A stretch of 64,000 nucleotides of DNA from Sphingomonas sp. Root720 (GCF_001428605.1 NZ_LMID01000015.1:352001-416000), one strand, 5' to 3'. Counted from the stretch's first letter, positions 1-8,339 are shown. Made by a program: numbers and translations. Notes: generated from the letters alone by a model not told the origin.

Positions 1-425
1 ACGGTCTGCTCGGGGGTCATCCCCACGGCGGCGGCGATCCTGCCGAGCGCCTCCGCGGCAACCGGATCGGGCTGCATCACCGCGTTGACGTTGAAGCGGC
101 CCTGCGCGTCGGCGATGGCGAGGTCGAAGCTGCCGCCCTCGATCGGCGCGCCGCGCTCGGCGAGCGCCCCCCAGGGTTCGGAGCGGTTGTCGTTGTCGGG
201 GGCGACCGCCGCGTCGCGGCGCAGCGCCACCACCGCCGAGACCTCGCCGCCGCGCGCGATCGCCTGCGCGCGGGCGGCCTCGCGCATCTTCAGCCCGCGC
301 TCGAGGCCGCTGTCCTCGGCCGAGATCATCAGCAGCAATATGCCGCTGGCGATCGCGACGAACAGCAGCACGTTGACGAGGATCATCCCTTCCTCGTCGC
401 GGCCCGGCGCAGTCCCTGCCGTCAC
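1..425 (-). CDS. gspK: Type II secretion minor pseudopilin GspK (partial, C-terminus beyond the left edge)
   Basis: Reading leftward from a GTG at 425, the frame gives a short leader, then GMILVNVLLFVAIASGILLL, a pseudopilin N-terminal hydrophobic helix, then a GspK-like stretch (RFNVNAV, AAAVGMTPEQT). GspK is the large minor pseudopilin that caps the T2SS pseudopilus tip with GspI and GspJ. Unlike the other pseudopilins it lacks the strictly conserved Glu5, and here the helix after the leader shows MILVNV rather than FTLIE. The GTG start overlaps the TGA of gspJ (GTGA), so the two are probably translationally coupled. About 140 codons lie inside the window; the rest of the protein continues off the left end. 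Identity rests on the helix plus position after gspJ. Confidence 0.85.
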   Translation of the reverse strand, partial: MTAGTAPGRDEEGMILVNVLLFVAIASGILLLMISAEDSGLERGLKMREAARAQAIARGGEVSAVVALRRDAAVAPDNDNRSEPWGALAERGAPIEGGSFDLAIADAQGRFNVNAVMQPDPVAAEALGRIAAAVGMTPEQT

Positions 426-964
426 GGATGCACCGGCAGCGGCACGACCCGCCGCAGCGATCCGCCGGCCGCAGCGCCCGGCGCCAGCGCGATGTCGGCG
501 GCGACGGCGGCCGGCCACTGGTTGGCCAGCGCGGGGTCCGGCGGCCAGCGGTCGACCCAGCCCATGCCCGGCCGGTAATAGCTCCAGCGCACCGCGCCGA
601 CCCCCTGCAGCATCCGCTGCGCGCCCTGCGGCAGCCCGCGTCCCCGGACGCCGCGCAGCAGGGTGCCGGCGCCGTGCTGGTAGGTGATCCGCACCGGCAG
701 CCCGCCGGCGGCGGCGAGCGGGCGGCTGAAGCTCAGTATCGCGCCGTCGCCCTGGAGCGGGCCGGGGCTGAGCTGCGACAGGTCGTTGTCGATCACGTAC
801 ATCGCGCGCTGCACCTCGGCGAGCCGGTCGAGCCGGCCCTCGGTGCGGTCGCGAATCCCCATCAGGCTGTCGACCAGCGCCAGCCCGGCGAGCGCGATCA
901 GCCCGAACAGCGCGAGCGAGATCATCAGCTCGATCAGGGTGAAGCCGGCCTGGGCTTCCTCCAC
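422..964 (-). CDS. gspJ: Type II secretion minor pseudopilin GspJ
   Basis: The N-terminus EEAQAG|FTLIELMISLALF is a classic prepilin signal: a short leader, Gly before the cleavage site, Phe after it and Glu at +5, then a hydrophobic helix. The rest fits GspJ, a minor pseudopilin of the T2SS pseudopilus tip. I chose GTG at 964 because a GGTGGGG ribosome-binding-like stretch precedes it and it gives a 7-residue leader. ATG 988 also works, but it lies inside a dispersed hairpin repeat (984-1012). The open frame continues to a GTG at 1063 overlapping the upstream stop, but that would give a very long leader partly encoded by the repeat. The stop overlaps the gspK start. Confidence 0.9.
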   Translation of the reverse strand: MEEAQAGFTLIELMISLALFGLIALAGLALVDSLMGIRDRTEGRLDRLAEVQRAMYVIDNDLSQLSPGPLQGDGAILSFSRPLAAAGGLPVRITYQHGAGTLLRGVRGRGLPQGAQRMLQGVGAVRWSYYRPGMGWVDRWPPDPALANQWPAAVAADIALAPGAAAGGSLRRVVPLPVHP

Positions 965-983
965 AACCGCCCCACCGTCGATC

Positions 984-1012
984 GTCATGCCGGCGCAGGC
1001 TGGCATGACGGT
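984..1012. repeat. REP-like hairpin repeat (family 1, single copy)
   Basis: A palindrome reading CGTCATGCC-ggcgcaggct-GGCATGACG sits just upstream of the gspJ coding start. It belongs to the dispersed hairpin family that recurs at 6167, 11634, 15866, 22011, 24728, 55201 and 60842. If the region is translated it yields the peptide MPACAGMT, a common mis-annotation signature of this repeat. Confidence 0.8.
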
Positions 1013-1059
1013 TCGGGAAACAGGTCCGTCAGACGGGCGCCCGCAGGCGCCGCTCCCCG

Positions 1060-2121
1060 TCACAGCGATCCGCTCTTGTCCGCCACCATATAGCCGTCGG
1101 GACCAGCGACCAGGATCGTCAGCGCGCGTGCCGCGCTGCCATCGGCGGCGAAGCGGATCGGCCCGGTGACGGTGTTGAACGACGGCACCGACAGCAGCGC
1201 CGACCGGTCGACCACGCCGCCCTCGCGCAGCGCCTCGATGATCGTCATCGCGTCATAGGCGAGCGCCGCGATCAGGCCCGGCCCGGTCGCCCCGCTCTTC
1301 TGGTAGCGGCCGGCGAAGTCGGCGAGCGCGTCGGGGTCGGGCCCCGACAGCCAGGCGCCGGCGATCTCCTGCGGCGGCAGGTCCATCGCCTGCTGGGTGC
1401 CGAGCAGCTGGATGCCGCTGCCCGCCAGGGCCCGCGCCGCCTGTCGCAGCGCATCGCCGCCCTCGGTGACGAGCAGCGCGTCGGGCAGTCCGCCCGCCCG
1501 GCGCAGCGCCGCCGGCAGGTCGGCCGCGAGGGTGCCCGCCGGCAGCATCGTCACCTCGAGCCCCGCCGCGCCGCGCAGCCGCTCGGCCGCCGCATTGCCC
1601 TGCGCCGACCAGCGCGATCCCCCGCCGAACACCGCGACGCGGCGTACCCCCCGGCCGCGCGCGTAGCGGAGGACCGCGGTGACGCTCTGCCCGGCGGTGA
1701 TGCCGAGCAGGAAGGCGCCGCTGCCGATCAGGTCCTCGTCGTTGCTGAAGCTGAGCACCGGCACCGCGCCGGCGGCCTGCGCGGCGGCGCGGCTCTCCTC
1801 GGCGAAGAGCGGGCCGACGATCGCGCGGGCGTCGCGGCGCAGCGCGAGCTGGACCGCCGCGACCGCGCCGGCCGCCGTCCCGCCGGTATCGAGGACCACC
1901 GTCTCCTCGGGCTTTCCGCCCGGCGATTGGGCGAGCACCGCCGCGCGCTGCATGCTAAGGCCGACCAGGGCCGACCCGCCCGACAGCGGCAGCAGCAGCG
2001 CGACGCGTGGCCGCTTCGCCGTCGCGGGCGCGGCGGCGAGCGGAGACAGGAAGGACGATGCCGATCCCAGAAGCAGCGCAGACGGCACCAGCCGCAGCAA
2101 TCGACGCCTATCCCGATTCAT
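1060..2121 (-). CDS. LppC-like periplasmic binding protein (penicillin-binding-protein activator family)
   Basis: This 353-residue protein begins MNRDRRRLLRL followed by a hydrophobic segment ending PLAAAPA, a twin-arginine-like or Sec export signal. The mature part reads VALLLPLSGGSALVGLSMQRAA, then ARAIVGPLFAEESRAAA and AVPVLSFSNDEDL, which is the type 1 periplasmic-binding fold of the LppC/LpoA and amino-acid ABC-binding families. It lies inside the T2SS locus directly before gspJ, with only the hairpin repeat between them, so it may be an operon member. No lipobox cysteine is seen, unlike E. coli LpoA. The start overlaps the 5' end of gspN on the other strand by about 60 bp. The export signal and fold are visible; the ligand and any role in secretion are unknown. 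Confidence 0.75.
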   Translation of the reverse strand: MNRDRRRLLRLVPSALLLGSASSFLSPLAAAPATAKRPRVALLLPLSGGSALVGLSMQRAAVLAQSPGGKPEETVVLDTGGTAAGAVAAVQLALRRDARAIVGPLFAEESRAAAQAAGAVPVLSFSNDEDLIGSGAFLLGITAGQSVTAVLRYARGRGVRRVAVFGGGSRWSAQGNAAAERLRGAAGLEVTMLPAGTLAADLPAALRRAGGLPDALLVTEGGDALRQAARALAGSGIQLLGTQQAMDLPPQEIAGAWLSGPDPDALADFAGRYQKSGATGPGLIAALAYDAMTIIEALREGGVVDRSALLSVPSFNTVTGPIRFAADGSAARALTILVAGPDGYMVADKSGSL

Positions 2122-2810
2122 ATGATGCTCCCGAAGGCCGTCGTCGCGACCGCTTCCTGCTCGCCATGGGCGCTGTCGGCCTGGGCGTCTATCTGCTGAC
2201 CCTGCTGGCGACGATGCCCGCGCGGATCGTCGTGCCGCTGCCCGGCGCGACCGGCACGATCTGGCACGGCAGCGCGCCGATCGACGGCGGCAACCGGATG
2301 GAATGGCGCTGGGCGCCGCTGCGCAGCCTGACCGGACTGGGCTTCGCCGCCGACGTCGCGGTGACGGGACCGCAGACCGCGCTCGACGGCCGGGCGCTGC
2401 TGCGTCCCGGACATATTCTGTTCGAAGGGGTGAAGGGCAGCGCCGATGGCGGGCTGCTCGCGCTCGCGCGGCCCAGCTTCGCCTGCGCGGTGCGGATGCA
2501 GGTCGATCTCGCGCGCGTCTCGATCGGCGGCGGCCGGCAGGGCGCCGATGGGCGGATACGGAGCGAGCCGGGCAGCTGCCAGCCGTTCGGCGGCGCCGCC
2601 GTCGCGGTGCCGGCGCTGGCGCTCGACATCCGGCAGACGCCGGGGCTGGCGGTGATCGGCCTCGCCCCGATCGGCGAACGGCGCAATCCCTTCCTGGTCG
2701 GCGGGCTCGGCGAAGACGGCAAGCTGCGCCTGATCGTCAGCGCCCAGGGCGCGGCGGCGCTGCCCTTCCTCGCCCCGCCCGGCGGCATGACGATCGAGAC
2801 CGAGCTTTAA
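2058..2810 (+). CDS. gspN: Type II secretion inner-membrane protein GspN
   Basis: About 250 residues. A basic stretch RRRDR is followed by one membrane helix (FLLAMGAVGLGVYLLTLLA) and then PARIVVPLPGATGTIWHGSAP, the conserved start of the GspN periplasmic domain (substrate-independent T2SS accessory protein N). The start is uncertain: ATG 2058 keeps the positive-inside residues before the helix, while ATG 2166 would remove them. It stands alone on the plus strand between the leftward gspF and the leftward lppC-like gene, and its 5' end overlaps the latter antisense. A fold-back repeat follows the stop. The surrounding gsp genes support the assignment. Confidence 0.85.
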   Translation: MPIPEAAQTAPAAAIDAYPDSYDAPEGRRRDRFLLAMGAVGLGVYLLTLLATMPARIVVPLPGATGTIWHGSAPIDGGNRMEWRWAPLRSLTGLGFAADVAVTGPQTALDGRALLRPGHILFEGVKGSADGGLLALARPSFACAVRMQVDLARVSIGGGRQGADGRIRSEPGSCQPFGGAAVAVPALALDIRQTPGLAVIGLAPIGERRNPFLVGGLGEDGKLRLIVSAQGAAALPFLAPPGGMTIETEL

Positions 2811-2816
2811 CCTCCC

Positions 2817-2951
2817 ATTCCTCCCCGCGCGAAGCGGGGGGAGGGGGACCATGCGCATCATGGTGGAGGGGTGGCGCACAGCGCCGGCTTCACCGTCGCC
2901 CCCTCCACCGCCTGCGGCGGTCCCCCTCCCCATCTGCGATGGGGAGGAATT
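2817..2951. repeat. Fold-back repeat, family 2 (copy 1)
   Basis: A run of nested hairpins: CCTCCCC...GGGGAGG, then GGGGGACCATG...CATGGTGGAGGGG, then CCCCTCCACCGCCTGCGGCGG and TCCCCCTCCCC...GGGGAGG. The two halves are also complementary overall. The same architecture and many identical blocks recur at 46344-46461. It fills the gap between the convergent gspN and gspF and could act as a bidirectional terminator. Confidence 0.8.
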
Positions 2952-2971
2952 GGCTTGGGCCCCACCCACCC

Positions 2972-4189
2972 TCACATCCCCACGATATTGTTGAGGTTGA
3001 TGATCGGCAGCAGGATCGCCAGCACCATCAACAGCACCAGCCCGCCCATCATCAGCAGCACCAGCGGCTCAACCAGCGAGACGAGCAGCGAGGCCATCGC
3101 CTCCAGCTCGCGCTCGAGCTCGGCGGCGGCGCGGCCGAGCGCGGGGCCGAGCTGGCCGCCATTCTCGCCGCTGGCGACGATCGCGACCAGCATCGACGGG
3201 AAGATCCCCGATTCGGTCATCGCCGTCTGCAGCGTCGCGCCCTCGCGCACCCGCGCCGCGACACCGACCGCCGCCGCGCGGACATGGCGGTTGGGGGTGA
3301 CGGCCGCGGCCGCATTGAGCGCCTCGACCAGCGGCACCGAGCTCTGGACGAGAGTGGCGAGGCTCGCGGCGAAGCGCGCGGCATTATATTGGCGGCTGAA
3401 CCGGGCGAGCGGCCAGGTCGTCGCGATGCCGCGGTCGAAGCGCAGCCGGTTGGCCGGCACCCGCAGCCAGCGCCCGAAGACCAGGATCGCCGCGAGCAGC
3501 GCGATCGCCATCGCCAGCCCATATGCCTGCAGCCCGCCCGAGATCGCGATCAGCGCGCGGGTCAGGAAGGGCAGCTCCGCCCCGCGCGAGATGAAGACGC
3601 GGACGATGTCGGGCACGACATAGACCATCAGCAGCGCCATCATCCCGAAGGATACGACCGCGAGCAGCGCCGGATAGAGCAGCGCGAGCTGCACCTTCTG
3701 CTGGTTGCGCTGCCGGCTCTCGACGAAGTCGGCGAGATGCTCGAGCACCTGGCTCAGCTTGCCCGCCTGCTCGCCCGCCGCGACCGACGCCGTGTAGAAC
3801 TCGGGGAAGGTCGCGGGGTGCAGACGCAGCGCCGCGGCAAAGCTGTAGCCGTCGAGGATCGACCCCCGCACGTCGAGCAGCAGCGAACGGAGCGCCGCGC
3901 CCTCGGCCTGGTCGGCGACCAGCTTCAGCGCATGCTCGATATTGACCTCGCTCGTCACCAGCGTCGCGATCTGGCGGGTGACGGTCGACAGCGCGCGCGC
4001 GCCGATCCTGCGGCGGAACAGCCGCGCGCCGATCCCGGGCGCGGCCCCGCCCGTCGCCGTCTCGACCGAGGTCGGCAGCCATTCGCGGTCGCGCAGCAGC
4101 TGGCGCGCGGCGGCGGCGCTCGACGCCTCGATCACGCCCTGCTTCGCGGCGCCGCGCGGGTCGACGGCGCGGTACGCAAAGGCCGGCAT
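2972..4189 (-). CDS. gspF: Type II secretion inner-membrane platform protein GspF
   Basis: A 405-residue protein that starts MPAFAYRAVDPRGAAKQGVI, the typical GspF N-terminus, and has two T2SSF domains (roughly residues 70-190 and 270-395). Each is followed by hydrophobic helices such as LALLYPALLAVVSFGMMALL and the C-terminal MGGLVLLMVLAILLPI. GspF is the polytopic membrane core of the T2SS assembly platform and works with the ATPase GspE. Its ATG overlaps the gspE stop (TGATG), giving the order gspM-gspE-gspF. Length and motifs are normal for the family. Confidence 0.95.
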   Translation of the reverse strand: MPAFAYRAVDPRGAAKQGVIEASSAAAARQLLRDREWLPTSVETATGGAAPGIGARLFRRRIGARALSTVTRQIATLVTSEVNIEHALKLVADQAEGAALRSLLLDVRGSILDGYSFAAALRLHPATFPEFYTASVAAGEQAGKLSQVLEHLADFVESRQRNQQKVQLALLYPALLAVVSFGMMALLMVYVVPDIVRVFISRGAELPFLTRALIAISGGLQAYGLAMAIALLAAILVFGRWLRVPANRLRFDRGIATTWPLARFSRQYNAARFAASLATLVQSSVPLVEALNAAAAVTPNRHVRAAAVGVAARVREGATLQTAMTESGIFPSMLVAIVASGENGGQLGPALGRAAAELERELEAMASLLVSLVEPLVLLMMGGLVLLMVLAILLPIINLNNIVGM

Positions 4190-5643
4190 CAGCCCTCGTC
4201 CTGGACGACGCGGGCGACTTCCTCGACGGTGGTCAGCCCGGCGCGGAGCTTGGCGATGCCGTCGTCGAGCAGGCTCGGCCCGGCCTTGCGCGCGGCGGCG
4301 GTCAGTTGCGCCTCGGACGCGCCGTCATGGATCATCCGGCGCAATTCGTCGTCGGCGGCGACCACCTCGTACAGCGCCATCCGGCCCTTATAGCCCTCGC
4401 CATGGCATTCGTCGCAGCCGCCCGCGCGCCAGATCTTCTTGCCGGGCTTGAGCGCGCCGCCGAGCAGCGCCGAATCGGCGTCGGTCGCGCGGTCCTGCCA
4501 GCGGCAATGCTCGCACAGCCGGCGCACCAGCCGCTGCGCGATCAGTCCGACCACCATCGGCGCGAGCAGATAGCGCTCGACTCCCATGTCGGTCAGCCGG
4601 GTGATCGATCCGATCGCGCTGTTGGTGTGCAGCGTCGACAGCACGAAATGGCCCGTCATCGACGATCGCACCGCGACCTCGGCGGTCTCCTGGTCGCGGA
4701 TCTCGCCGACCATGATCACGTCGGGGTCCTGCCGCAGGATCGCGCGCAGCCCGCGCGCGAAGCTCATCCCGGTCTTGGCGTTGACCTGGGTCTGGGCGAT
4801 CCCCGCCAGCTCATATTCGATCGGGTCCTCGACCGTCATGATGTTGCGCTTGCGGTCGTTCAGATGGGTGAGCGCGGTGTAGAGCGTCGTCGTCTTGCCC
4901 GAACCGGTCGGGCCGGTGACGAGCAATATGCCGTGCGGCCGGTCGAGCAGCCGCAGGAACATGTCGCGGTCGCGCTCGGACATGCCGAGCGTGGCGGTAT
5001 CGAGCCCGGCCGATCCGCGGTCGAGCAGGCGCATCACCACCCGCTCGCCATGCTGGGTCGGGATGGTCGAGACGCGGACGTCGATGTCGTAGCCGCCGAC
5101 GCGCAGCGTGACGCGGCCGTCCTGCGGAATGCGCTTCTCGGCGATGTCGAGCCGCGCCATCACCTTGATCCGGCTGACCAGCAGCGGCGCCAGCGCACGC
5201 TTCGGCTCGACCACGTCGCGCAGCACGCCGTCGACCCGGAAGCGGACGATCAGCCTTTTCTCCTGGGTCTCGACATGGATGTCCGACGCGCCGTCGCGCA
5301 CCGACTGGAGCAGCAGCGCGTTGATCAGCCGGATCACCGGGCTGTCGTCGCGGCTGTCGAGCAGGTCGTCGACCGCCGCCGCGCTGTCGGCGAGGGTGGC
5401 GAGGTCGTCGGTGTCGGTCAGGTCCATCGCGCCGCCGCTGTCGCGATAGGCTGCGGCGACCGCGCTTTCGAACGCCTCGTCGGCGACGGTCTCGAAGGCG
5501 AGGCCGCTGCCGAAGCGACGCTGGACCTCGAGCATCGCCTCGGGGGTGGCGCCGGTGCGGAACAGGCAGCGGACGGCACCCTCGGTGCCGTCCTGCAGGA
5601 GGACGCCGTGGCGGCGGGCGAAGCTGTAGGGAAGCGCGGTCAT
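4189..5643 (-). CDS. gspE: Type II secretion ATPase GspE
   Basis: A 484-residue secretion ATPase of the GspE/PulE type. The Walker A motif GPTGSGKTTTLY, the Asp box region TVEDPIEYELAGIAQTQVN, the Walker B region DPDVIMVGEIRD and the His box GHFVLSTLHTNSA are all present. A zinc-binding pair CEHC ... CDEC lies near the C-terminus, as in canonical GspE. It is a cytoplasmic hexamer that powers pseudopilus assembly through GspL and GspF. The start overlaps the gspM stop (ATGA) and the stop overlaps gspF (TGATG). The N-terminal domain is short but recognisable (SFARRHGVLLQ). Confidence 0.96.
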   Translation of the reverse strand: MTALPYSFARRHGVLLQDGTEGAVRCLFRTGATPEAMLEVQRRFGSGLAFETVADEAFESAVAAAYRDSGGAMDLTDTDDLATLADSAAAVDDLLDSRDDSPVIRLINALLLQSVRDGASDIHVETQEKRLIVRFRVDGVLRDVVEPKRALAPLLVSRIKVMARLDIAEKRIPQDGRVTLRVGGYDIDVRVSTIPTQHGERVVMRLLDRGSAGLDTATLGMSERDRDMFLRLLDRPHGILLVTGPTGSGKTTTLYTALTHLNDRKRNIMTVEDPIEYELAGIAQTQVNAKTGMSFARGLRAILRQDPDVIMVGEIRDQETAEVAVRSSMTGHFVLSTLHTNSAIGSITRLTDMGVERYLLAPMVVGLIAQRLVRRLCEHCRWQDRATDADSALLGGALKPGKKIWRAGGCDECHGEGYKGRMALYEVVAADDELRRMIHDGASEAQLTAAARKAGPSLLDDGIAKLRAGLTTVEEVARVVQDEG

Positions 5644-6140
5644 GCGCGCACCGTCAGCTCGGCCGAGACGAAGCCGCTCGACGGCCGGCGATCGAGCCGC
5701 AGCCCGATCACCCGCAGCCGGCTGGTCTGCTCGACGTCGGCGATCCAGCGGACCACCGCCTCATAGGGCGCGTCGGCGATCGTCACGCGGAAGCCGTCGC
5801 CATCCGGGTTGACCACCGGCACCACCCCGAAGCGCGCCGCGCTGGTCGAGAGGATCGCGGCGGGGGAGGCGTTCGCCTGCGGCTGGGCGGGCGCCTGGCC
5901 GATCGGGCCGGCGCCGCGCAGCCGGACCGTCAGGCTCTCATAGGTGCGGATGTCGGACAGCGCCTGCGCCCGCCCGCGCTGGATGGGCAGGATCACCATC
6001 GTCACCAATACCCACAGGACGAGGATCGCGGCCAGCCCGCCGAGCAGCCATTGCTCGCGCCGGCTGCGCGCCTGCCAGGCGGCGATCGCCTTCTGCCGGG
6101 CCGGCTCGAAGGTCGGGAAGAGCGTGGCGAAATCCTTCAT
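5640..6140 (-). CDS. gspM: Type II secretion protein GspM
   Basis: 166 residues with a cytoplasmic N-terminal tail, one membrane helix (WLLGGLAAILVLWVLVTMVIL) and a periplasmic domain of about 110 residues, the topology of GspM. The sequence WQARSRREQWLL just before the helix is typical of the family. GspM forms a ferredoxin-like periplasmic domain that pairs with GspL in the inner-membrane platform. It overlaps gspE by 4 bp (ATGA). The gap to gspL is 136 bp and is filled by an inverted hairpin-repeat pair, so the usual tight gspL-gspM junction has been broken. Confidence 0.88.
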   Translation of the reverse strand: MKDFATLFPTFEPARQKAIAAWQARSRREQWLLGGLAAILVLWVLVTMVILPIQRGRAQALSDIRTYESLTVRLRGAGPIGQAPAQPQANASPAAILSTSAARFGVVPVVNPDGDGFRVTIADAPYEAVVRWIADVEQTSRLRVIGLRLDRRPSSGFVSAELTVRA

Positions 6141-6166
6141 GCCGCGCCTCCCTGCGCCACGTCCCG

Positions 6167-6257
6167 CGTCATCCCGGCGAAAGCCGGGATCTCACTGCCT
6201 TCGCCTTGCTTGGCGATGGACAGGAAGAAGGGAGATCCCGGCTTTCGCCAGGATGAC
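6167..6257. repeat. REP/BIME-like inverted repeat pair (family 1) between gspM and gspL
   Basis: CGTCATCCCGGCGAAAGCC... and its inverted copy (...GGCTTTCGCCAGGATGACG) flank a spacer of about 40 bp. Each half is itself a hairpin. The unit lies inside the gspL-M-E-F transcript and may act as an RNA hairpin or partial terminator. Confidence 0.85.
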
Positions 6258-6276
6258 GGTAGATGGCCATGATCGC

Positions 6277-7311
6277 TCATGCCGCGCCTCCGCCGACGAC
6301 CAGGTCGTCGCCGTCGAACCGGCCGGTCAGCCCGGCCGAGCGCAGCGCGCTGACGATATTGGCGCGCGCGCCGGGATCGGCCAGCTCGACATCGAGGCGC
6401 AGGCTGCGCCGCGCCTCGTCGAAGCGCATCGACCGGATCGCCAGCGTACCGCCGAACGGCGCCAGCGCCGCGGAGGTCCGGCCGAGCAGCGGCAGCAGCT
6501 GACCCGGCGGCGCGTTGCCGCCGACCGGCAGCAGCTCGGCCGCGACCAGCGCCGCCTCGCGCGGATCGTTGCCGCCGTAGCGGCCCGGGGCGGCGGTGTT
6601 GAGCAGCGCGGTCAGCTCGGCCCCGCGCTTCGCCGCGACCGAGCGCAGCGCCACCATGTCGGCGGCAGCGATCGCGCCATGGGCGATCAGCCCCGCTGCG
6701 GCGACGATCGCCACCCGGCGGCCGATACGCGACAGGCCCTGGCGCGGCCGGGCGAAATCGCCCTGGCGCAGGTCGAGCGCGACCGGAACGGTTTCGCCGC
6801 TATCGGCGACCTCGTCGCAGTCCGGCTTGCCCGCCGCCGTCCACAGCGCGACGAACAGCGGCTCGGTCGCGGCGAAGCCGGTCCCCTCGGGGGCGCGGAC
6901 CAGGATGCGGCCGTCCGATTCGCGGCGGACGTTCCAGCGGCCGGACTGGGGCATCGGCAGCGCCAGCGCGTCGGGCATGATCGCCGCGTCGGCGATCCCC
7001 GCCTCGGCGGCGGCGGCGACCCAGGCGGCCACCAGGGCGCGGTCGACGACGCCCACCAGATAAGGGCCGCCGTCGACCTGCGTGCCGAGCGCGAGATGGA
7101 CCGCATCGGCGCGGTCGGCGATCCGCTCCTCGATCGCGAAGGGCAGCGCCGCCAGCCGCCGGGCGTGCGACGGCAACGGCAATGCGACCGACATCGTCAG
7201 GACATGTTCGGCGGGTACCAGCAGGACAGCGCGGGCGGCCGATCCCGCGACGGCCCGCACGCCGGTGCGATCGAGCCGCCAGACCCCTGCTTCGGCCCGC
7301 GGGCCCAGCAT
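6277..7311 (-). CDS. gspL: Type II secretion protein GspL
   Basis: About 344 residues. The N-terminal two-thirds is the actin-like cytoplasmic domain (VAGSAARAVLLVPAEHVLTM, LPSHARRLAALPFAIEERIA), followed by a membrane helix near VAIVAAAGLIAHGAIAAADM and a small periplasmic domain ending with a ferredoxin-like segment. GspL recruits GspE to the membrane and pairs with GspM. I placed the start at ATG 7311; the frame also allows ATG 7368, which would share a CATG with the gspG start on the other strand. It heads the leftward gspL-M-E-F run. Confidence 0.88.
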   Translation of the reverse strand: MLGPRAEAGVWRLDRTGVRAVAGSAARAVLLVPAEHVLTMSVALPLPSHARRLAALPFAIEERIADRADAVHLALGTQVDGGPYLVGVVDRALVAAWVAAAAEAGIADAAIMPDALALPMPQSGRWNVRRESDGRILVRAPEGTGFAATEPLFVALWTAAGKPDCDEVADSGETVPVALDLRQGDFARPRQGLSRIGRRVAIVAAAGLIAHGAIAAADMVALRSVAAKRGAELTALLNTAAPGRYGGNDPREAALVAAELLPVGGNAPPGQLLPLLGRTSAALAPFGGTLAIRSMRFDEARRSLRLDVELADPGARANIVSALRSAGLTGRFDGDDLVVGGGAA

Positions 7312-7366
7312 ATTTTTTATCCGCGCGCCGATTGGCGCTATGCTAGGCGACTGTAACATCAGTTTC

Positions 7367-7876
7367 ATGGATATATCTCATAGCGCCGCCATGATCATAG
7401 TTTCGCAACACTTTCATGACGAGCCCGAACATAAGGGCAGGCGTGCCATCCCGGACCCCGAGGCCGGACTGACCCTGATCGAGATGATCGTCGTGCTAGC
7501 GATCATCGCGCTGGTCGCCGCGCTGATCGTCCCCAACGTCATCGGTCGCCCCGACGAGGCGCGCGTGACGGTCGCCAAGACCGACCTGCGCACCATCTCC
7601 GCCGCGCTGAAGATGTACCGCCTCGACAATGGCGACTATCCGACGACCGAGCAGGGCCTGGCCGCGCTGTCGAGGAAGCCGGCCACCGCGCCCGAGCCGC
7701 GCAACTGGTCGGCCGAGGGCTATCTGGCCCAGGTGCCGGTCGATCCCTGGGGCCGTCCCTATGTCTATCGGATGCCCGGCGCCGGCGGCGCGGGCTTCGA
7801 CCTGTCGAGCCTCGGCAAGGACGGCAAGCCCGGCGGCGAGGGACTCGACGCCGACCTGAGTGATAAAGCACCCTGA
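7367..7876 (+). CDS. gspG: Type II secretion major pseudopilin GspG
   Basis: The prepilin signal is PEAG|LTLIEMIVVLAIIALVAAL, with the conserved Glu at +5; Leu replaces the more common Phe at +1. The C-terminal half carries the GspG hallmarks DNGDYPTTEQGLAAL and VPVDPWGRPYVYRMPG with a calcium-loop-like end. GspG polymerises into the pseudopilus shaft. Starts at ATG 7367 (leader about 35 residues) or ATG 7391 are both possible. The gene heads a rightward operon gspG-H-I-C-D, and its 5' end faces gspL, so the two runs share a short divergent control region. The stop is one base before the gspH ATG. Confidence 0.95.
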   Translation: MDISHSAAMIIVSQHFHDEPEHKGRRAIPDPEAGLTLIEMIVVLAIIALVAALIVPNVIGRPDEARVTVAKTDLRTISAALKMYRLDNGDYPTTEQGLAALSRKPATAPEPRNWSAEGYLAQVPVDPWGRPYVYRMPGAGGAGFDLSSLGKDGKPGGEGLDADLSDKAP

Positions 7877-7877
7877 G

Positions 7878-8339
7878 ATGCAGCCACGGGGGGCCGAATC
7901 GGGGATGACACTGGTCGAGATGCTGGCTGTGCTCGCGATCATCGCGGTCGCGGCGGGGGCGACCGTGCTGGGCATCGGCGCGGCCACCCGCGCACCCAGC
8001 GTCGAATCCGAGGCGCGCCGCCTGTCGAGCCGGCTCCAGTCGGTCGCCGACGAGGCGATGGTGAGCGACCGGCCGCTGGCGCTGACCTGGGACGAGAAAG
8101 GCTATGCCTTCGCCAGCTGGGACGGCCGCGACTGGCAGGCGGGCGAGGACGAAGGCCATGCCCGCCACCGCCTGCCCGCCGGCATCAGGCTCGACATGGG
8201 CCGCCGCCGGCCGCCGCTGCTGCTCGGGGTCGACGGAACCGGCGTCCCCGCGACGATCGGCCTGCGCGCGGGCGCCGACCGCTGGCTCGTCGTCTATGAC
8301 GGGCTGTCGGCCAGCCCGATCCCGGTCCCGGCCGCATGA
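7878..8339 (+). CDS. gspH: Type II secretion minor pseudopilin GspH
   Basis: The leader MQPRGAESG is followed by MTLVEMLAVLAIIAVAAGAT, a prepilin-type cleavage site with Glu at +5 and a hydrophobic helix. The 153-residue length, and the C-terminal beta-rich part (ADEAMVSDRPLALTWDEKGY), fit GspH, which links the tip complex to the GspG shaft. ATG 7878 gives a normal 9-residue leader; the GTG at 7860 would overlap gspG. The 3' end overlaps gspI (ATGA). Confidence 0.9.
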   Translation: MQPRGAESGMTLVEMLAVLAIIAVAAGATVLGIGAATRAPSVESEARRLSSRLQSVADEAMVSDRPLALTWDEKGYAFASWDGRDWQAGEDEGHARHRLPAGIRLDMGRRRPPLLLGVDGTGVPATIGLRAGADRWLVVYDGLSASPIPVPAA

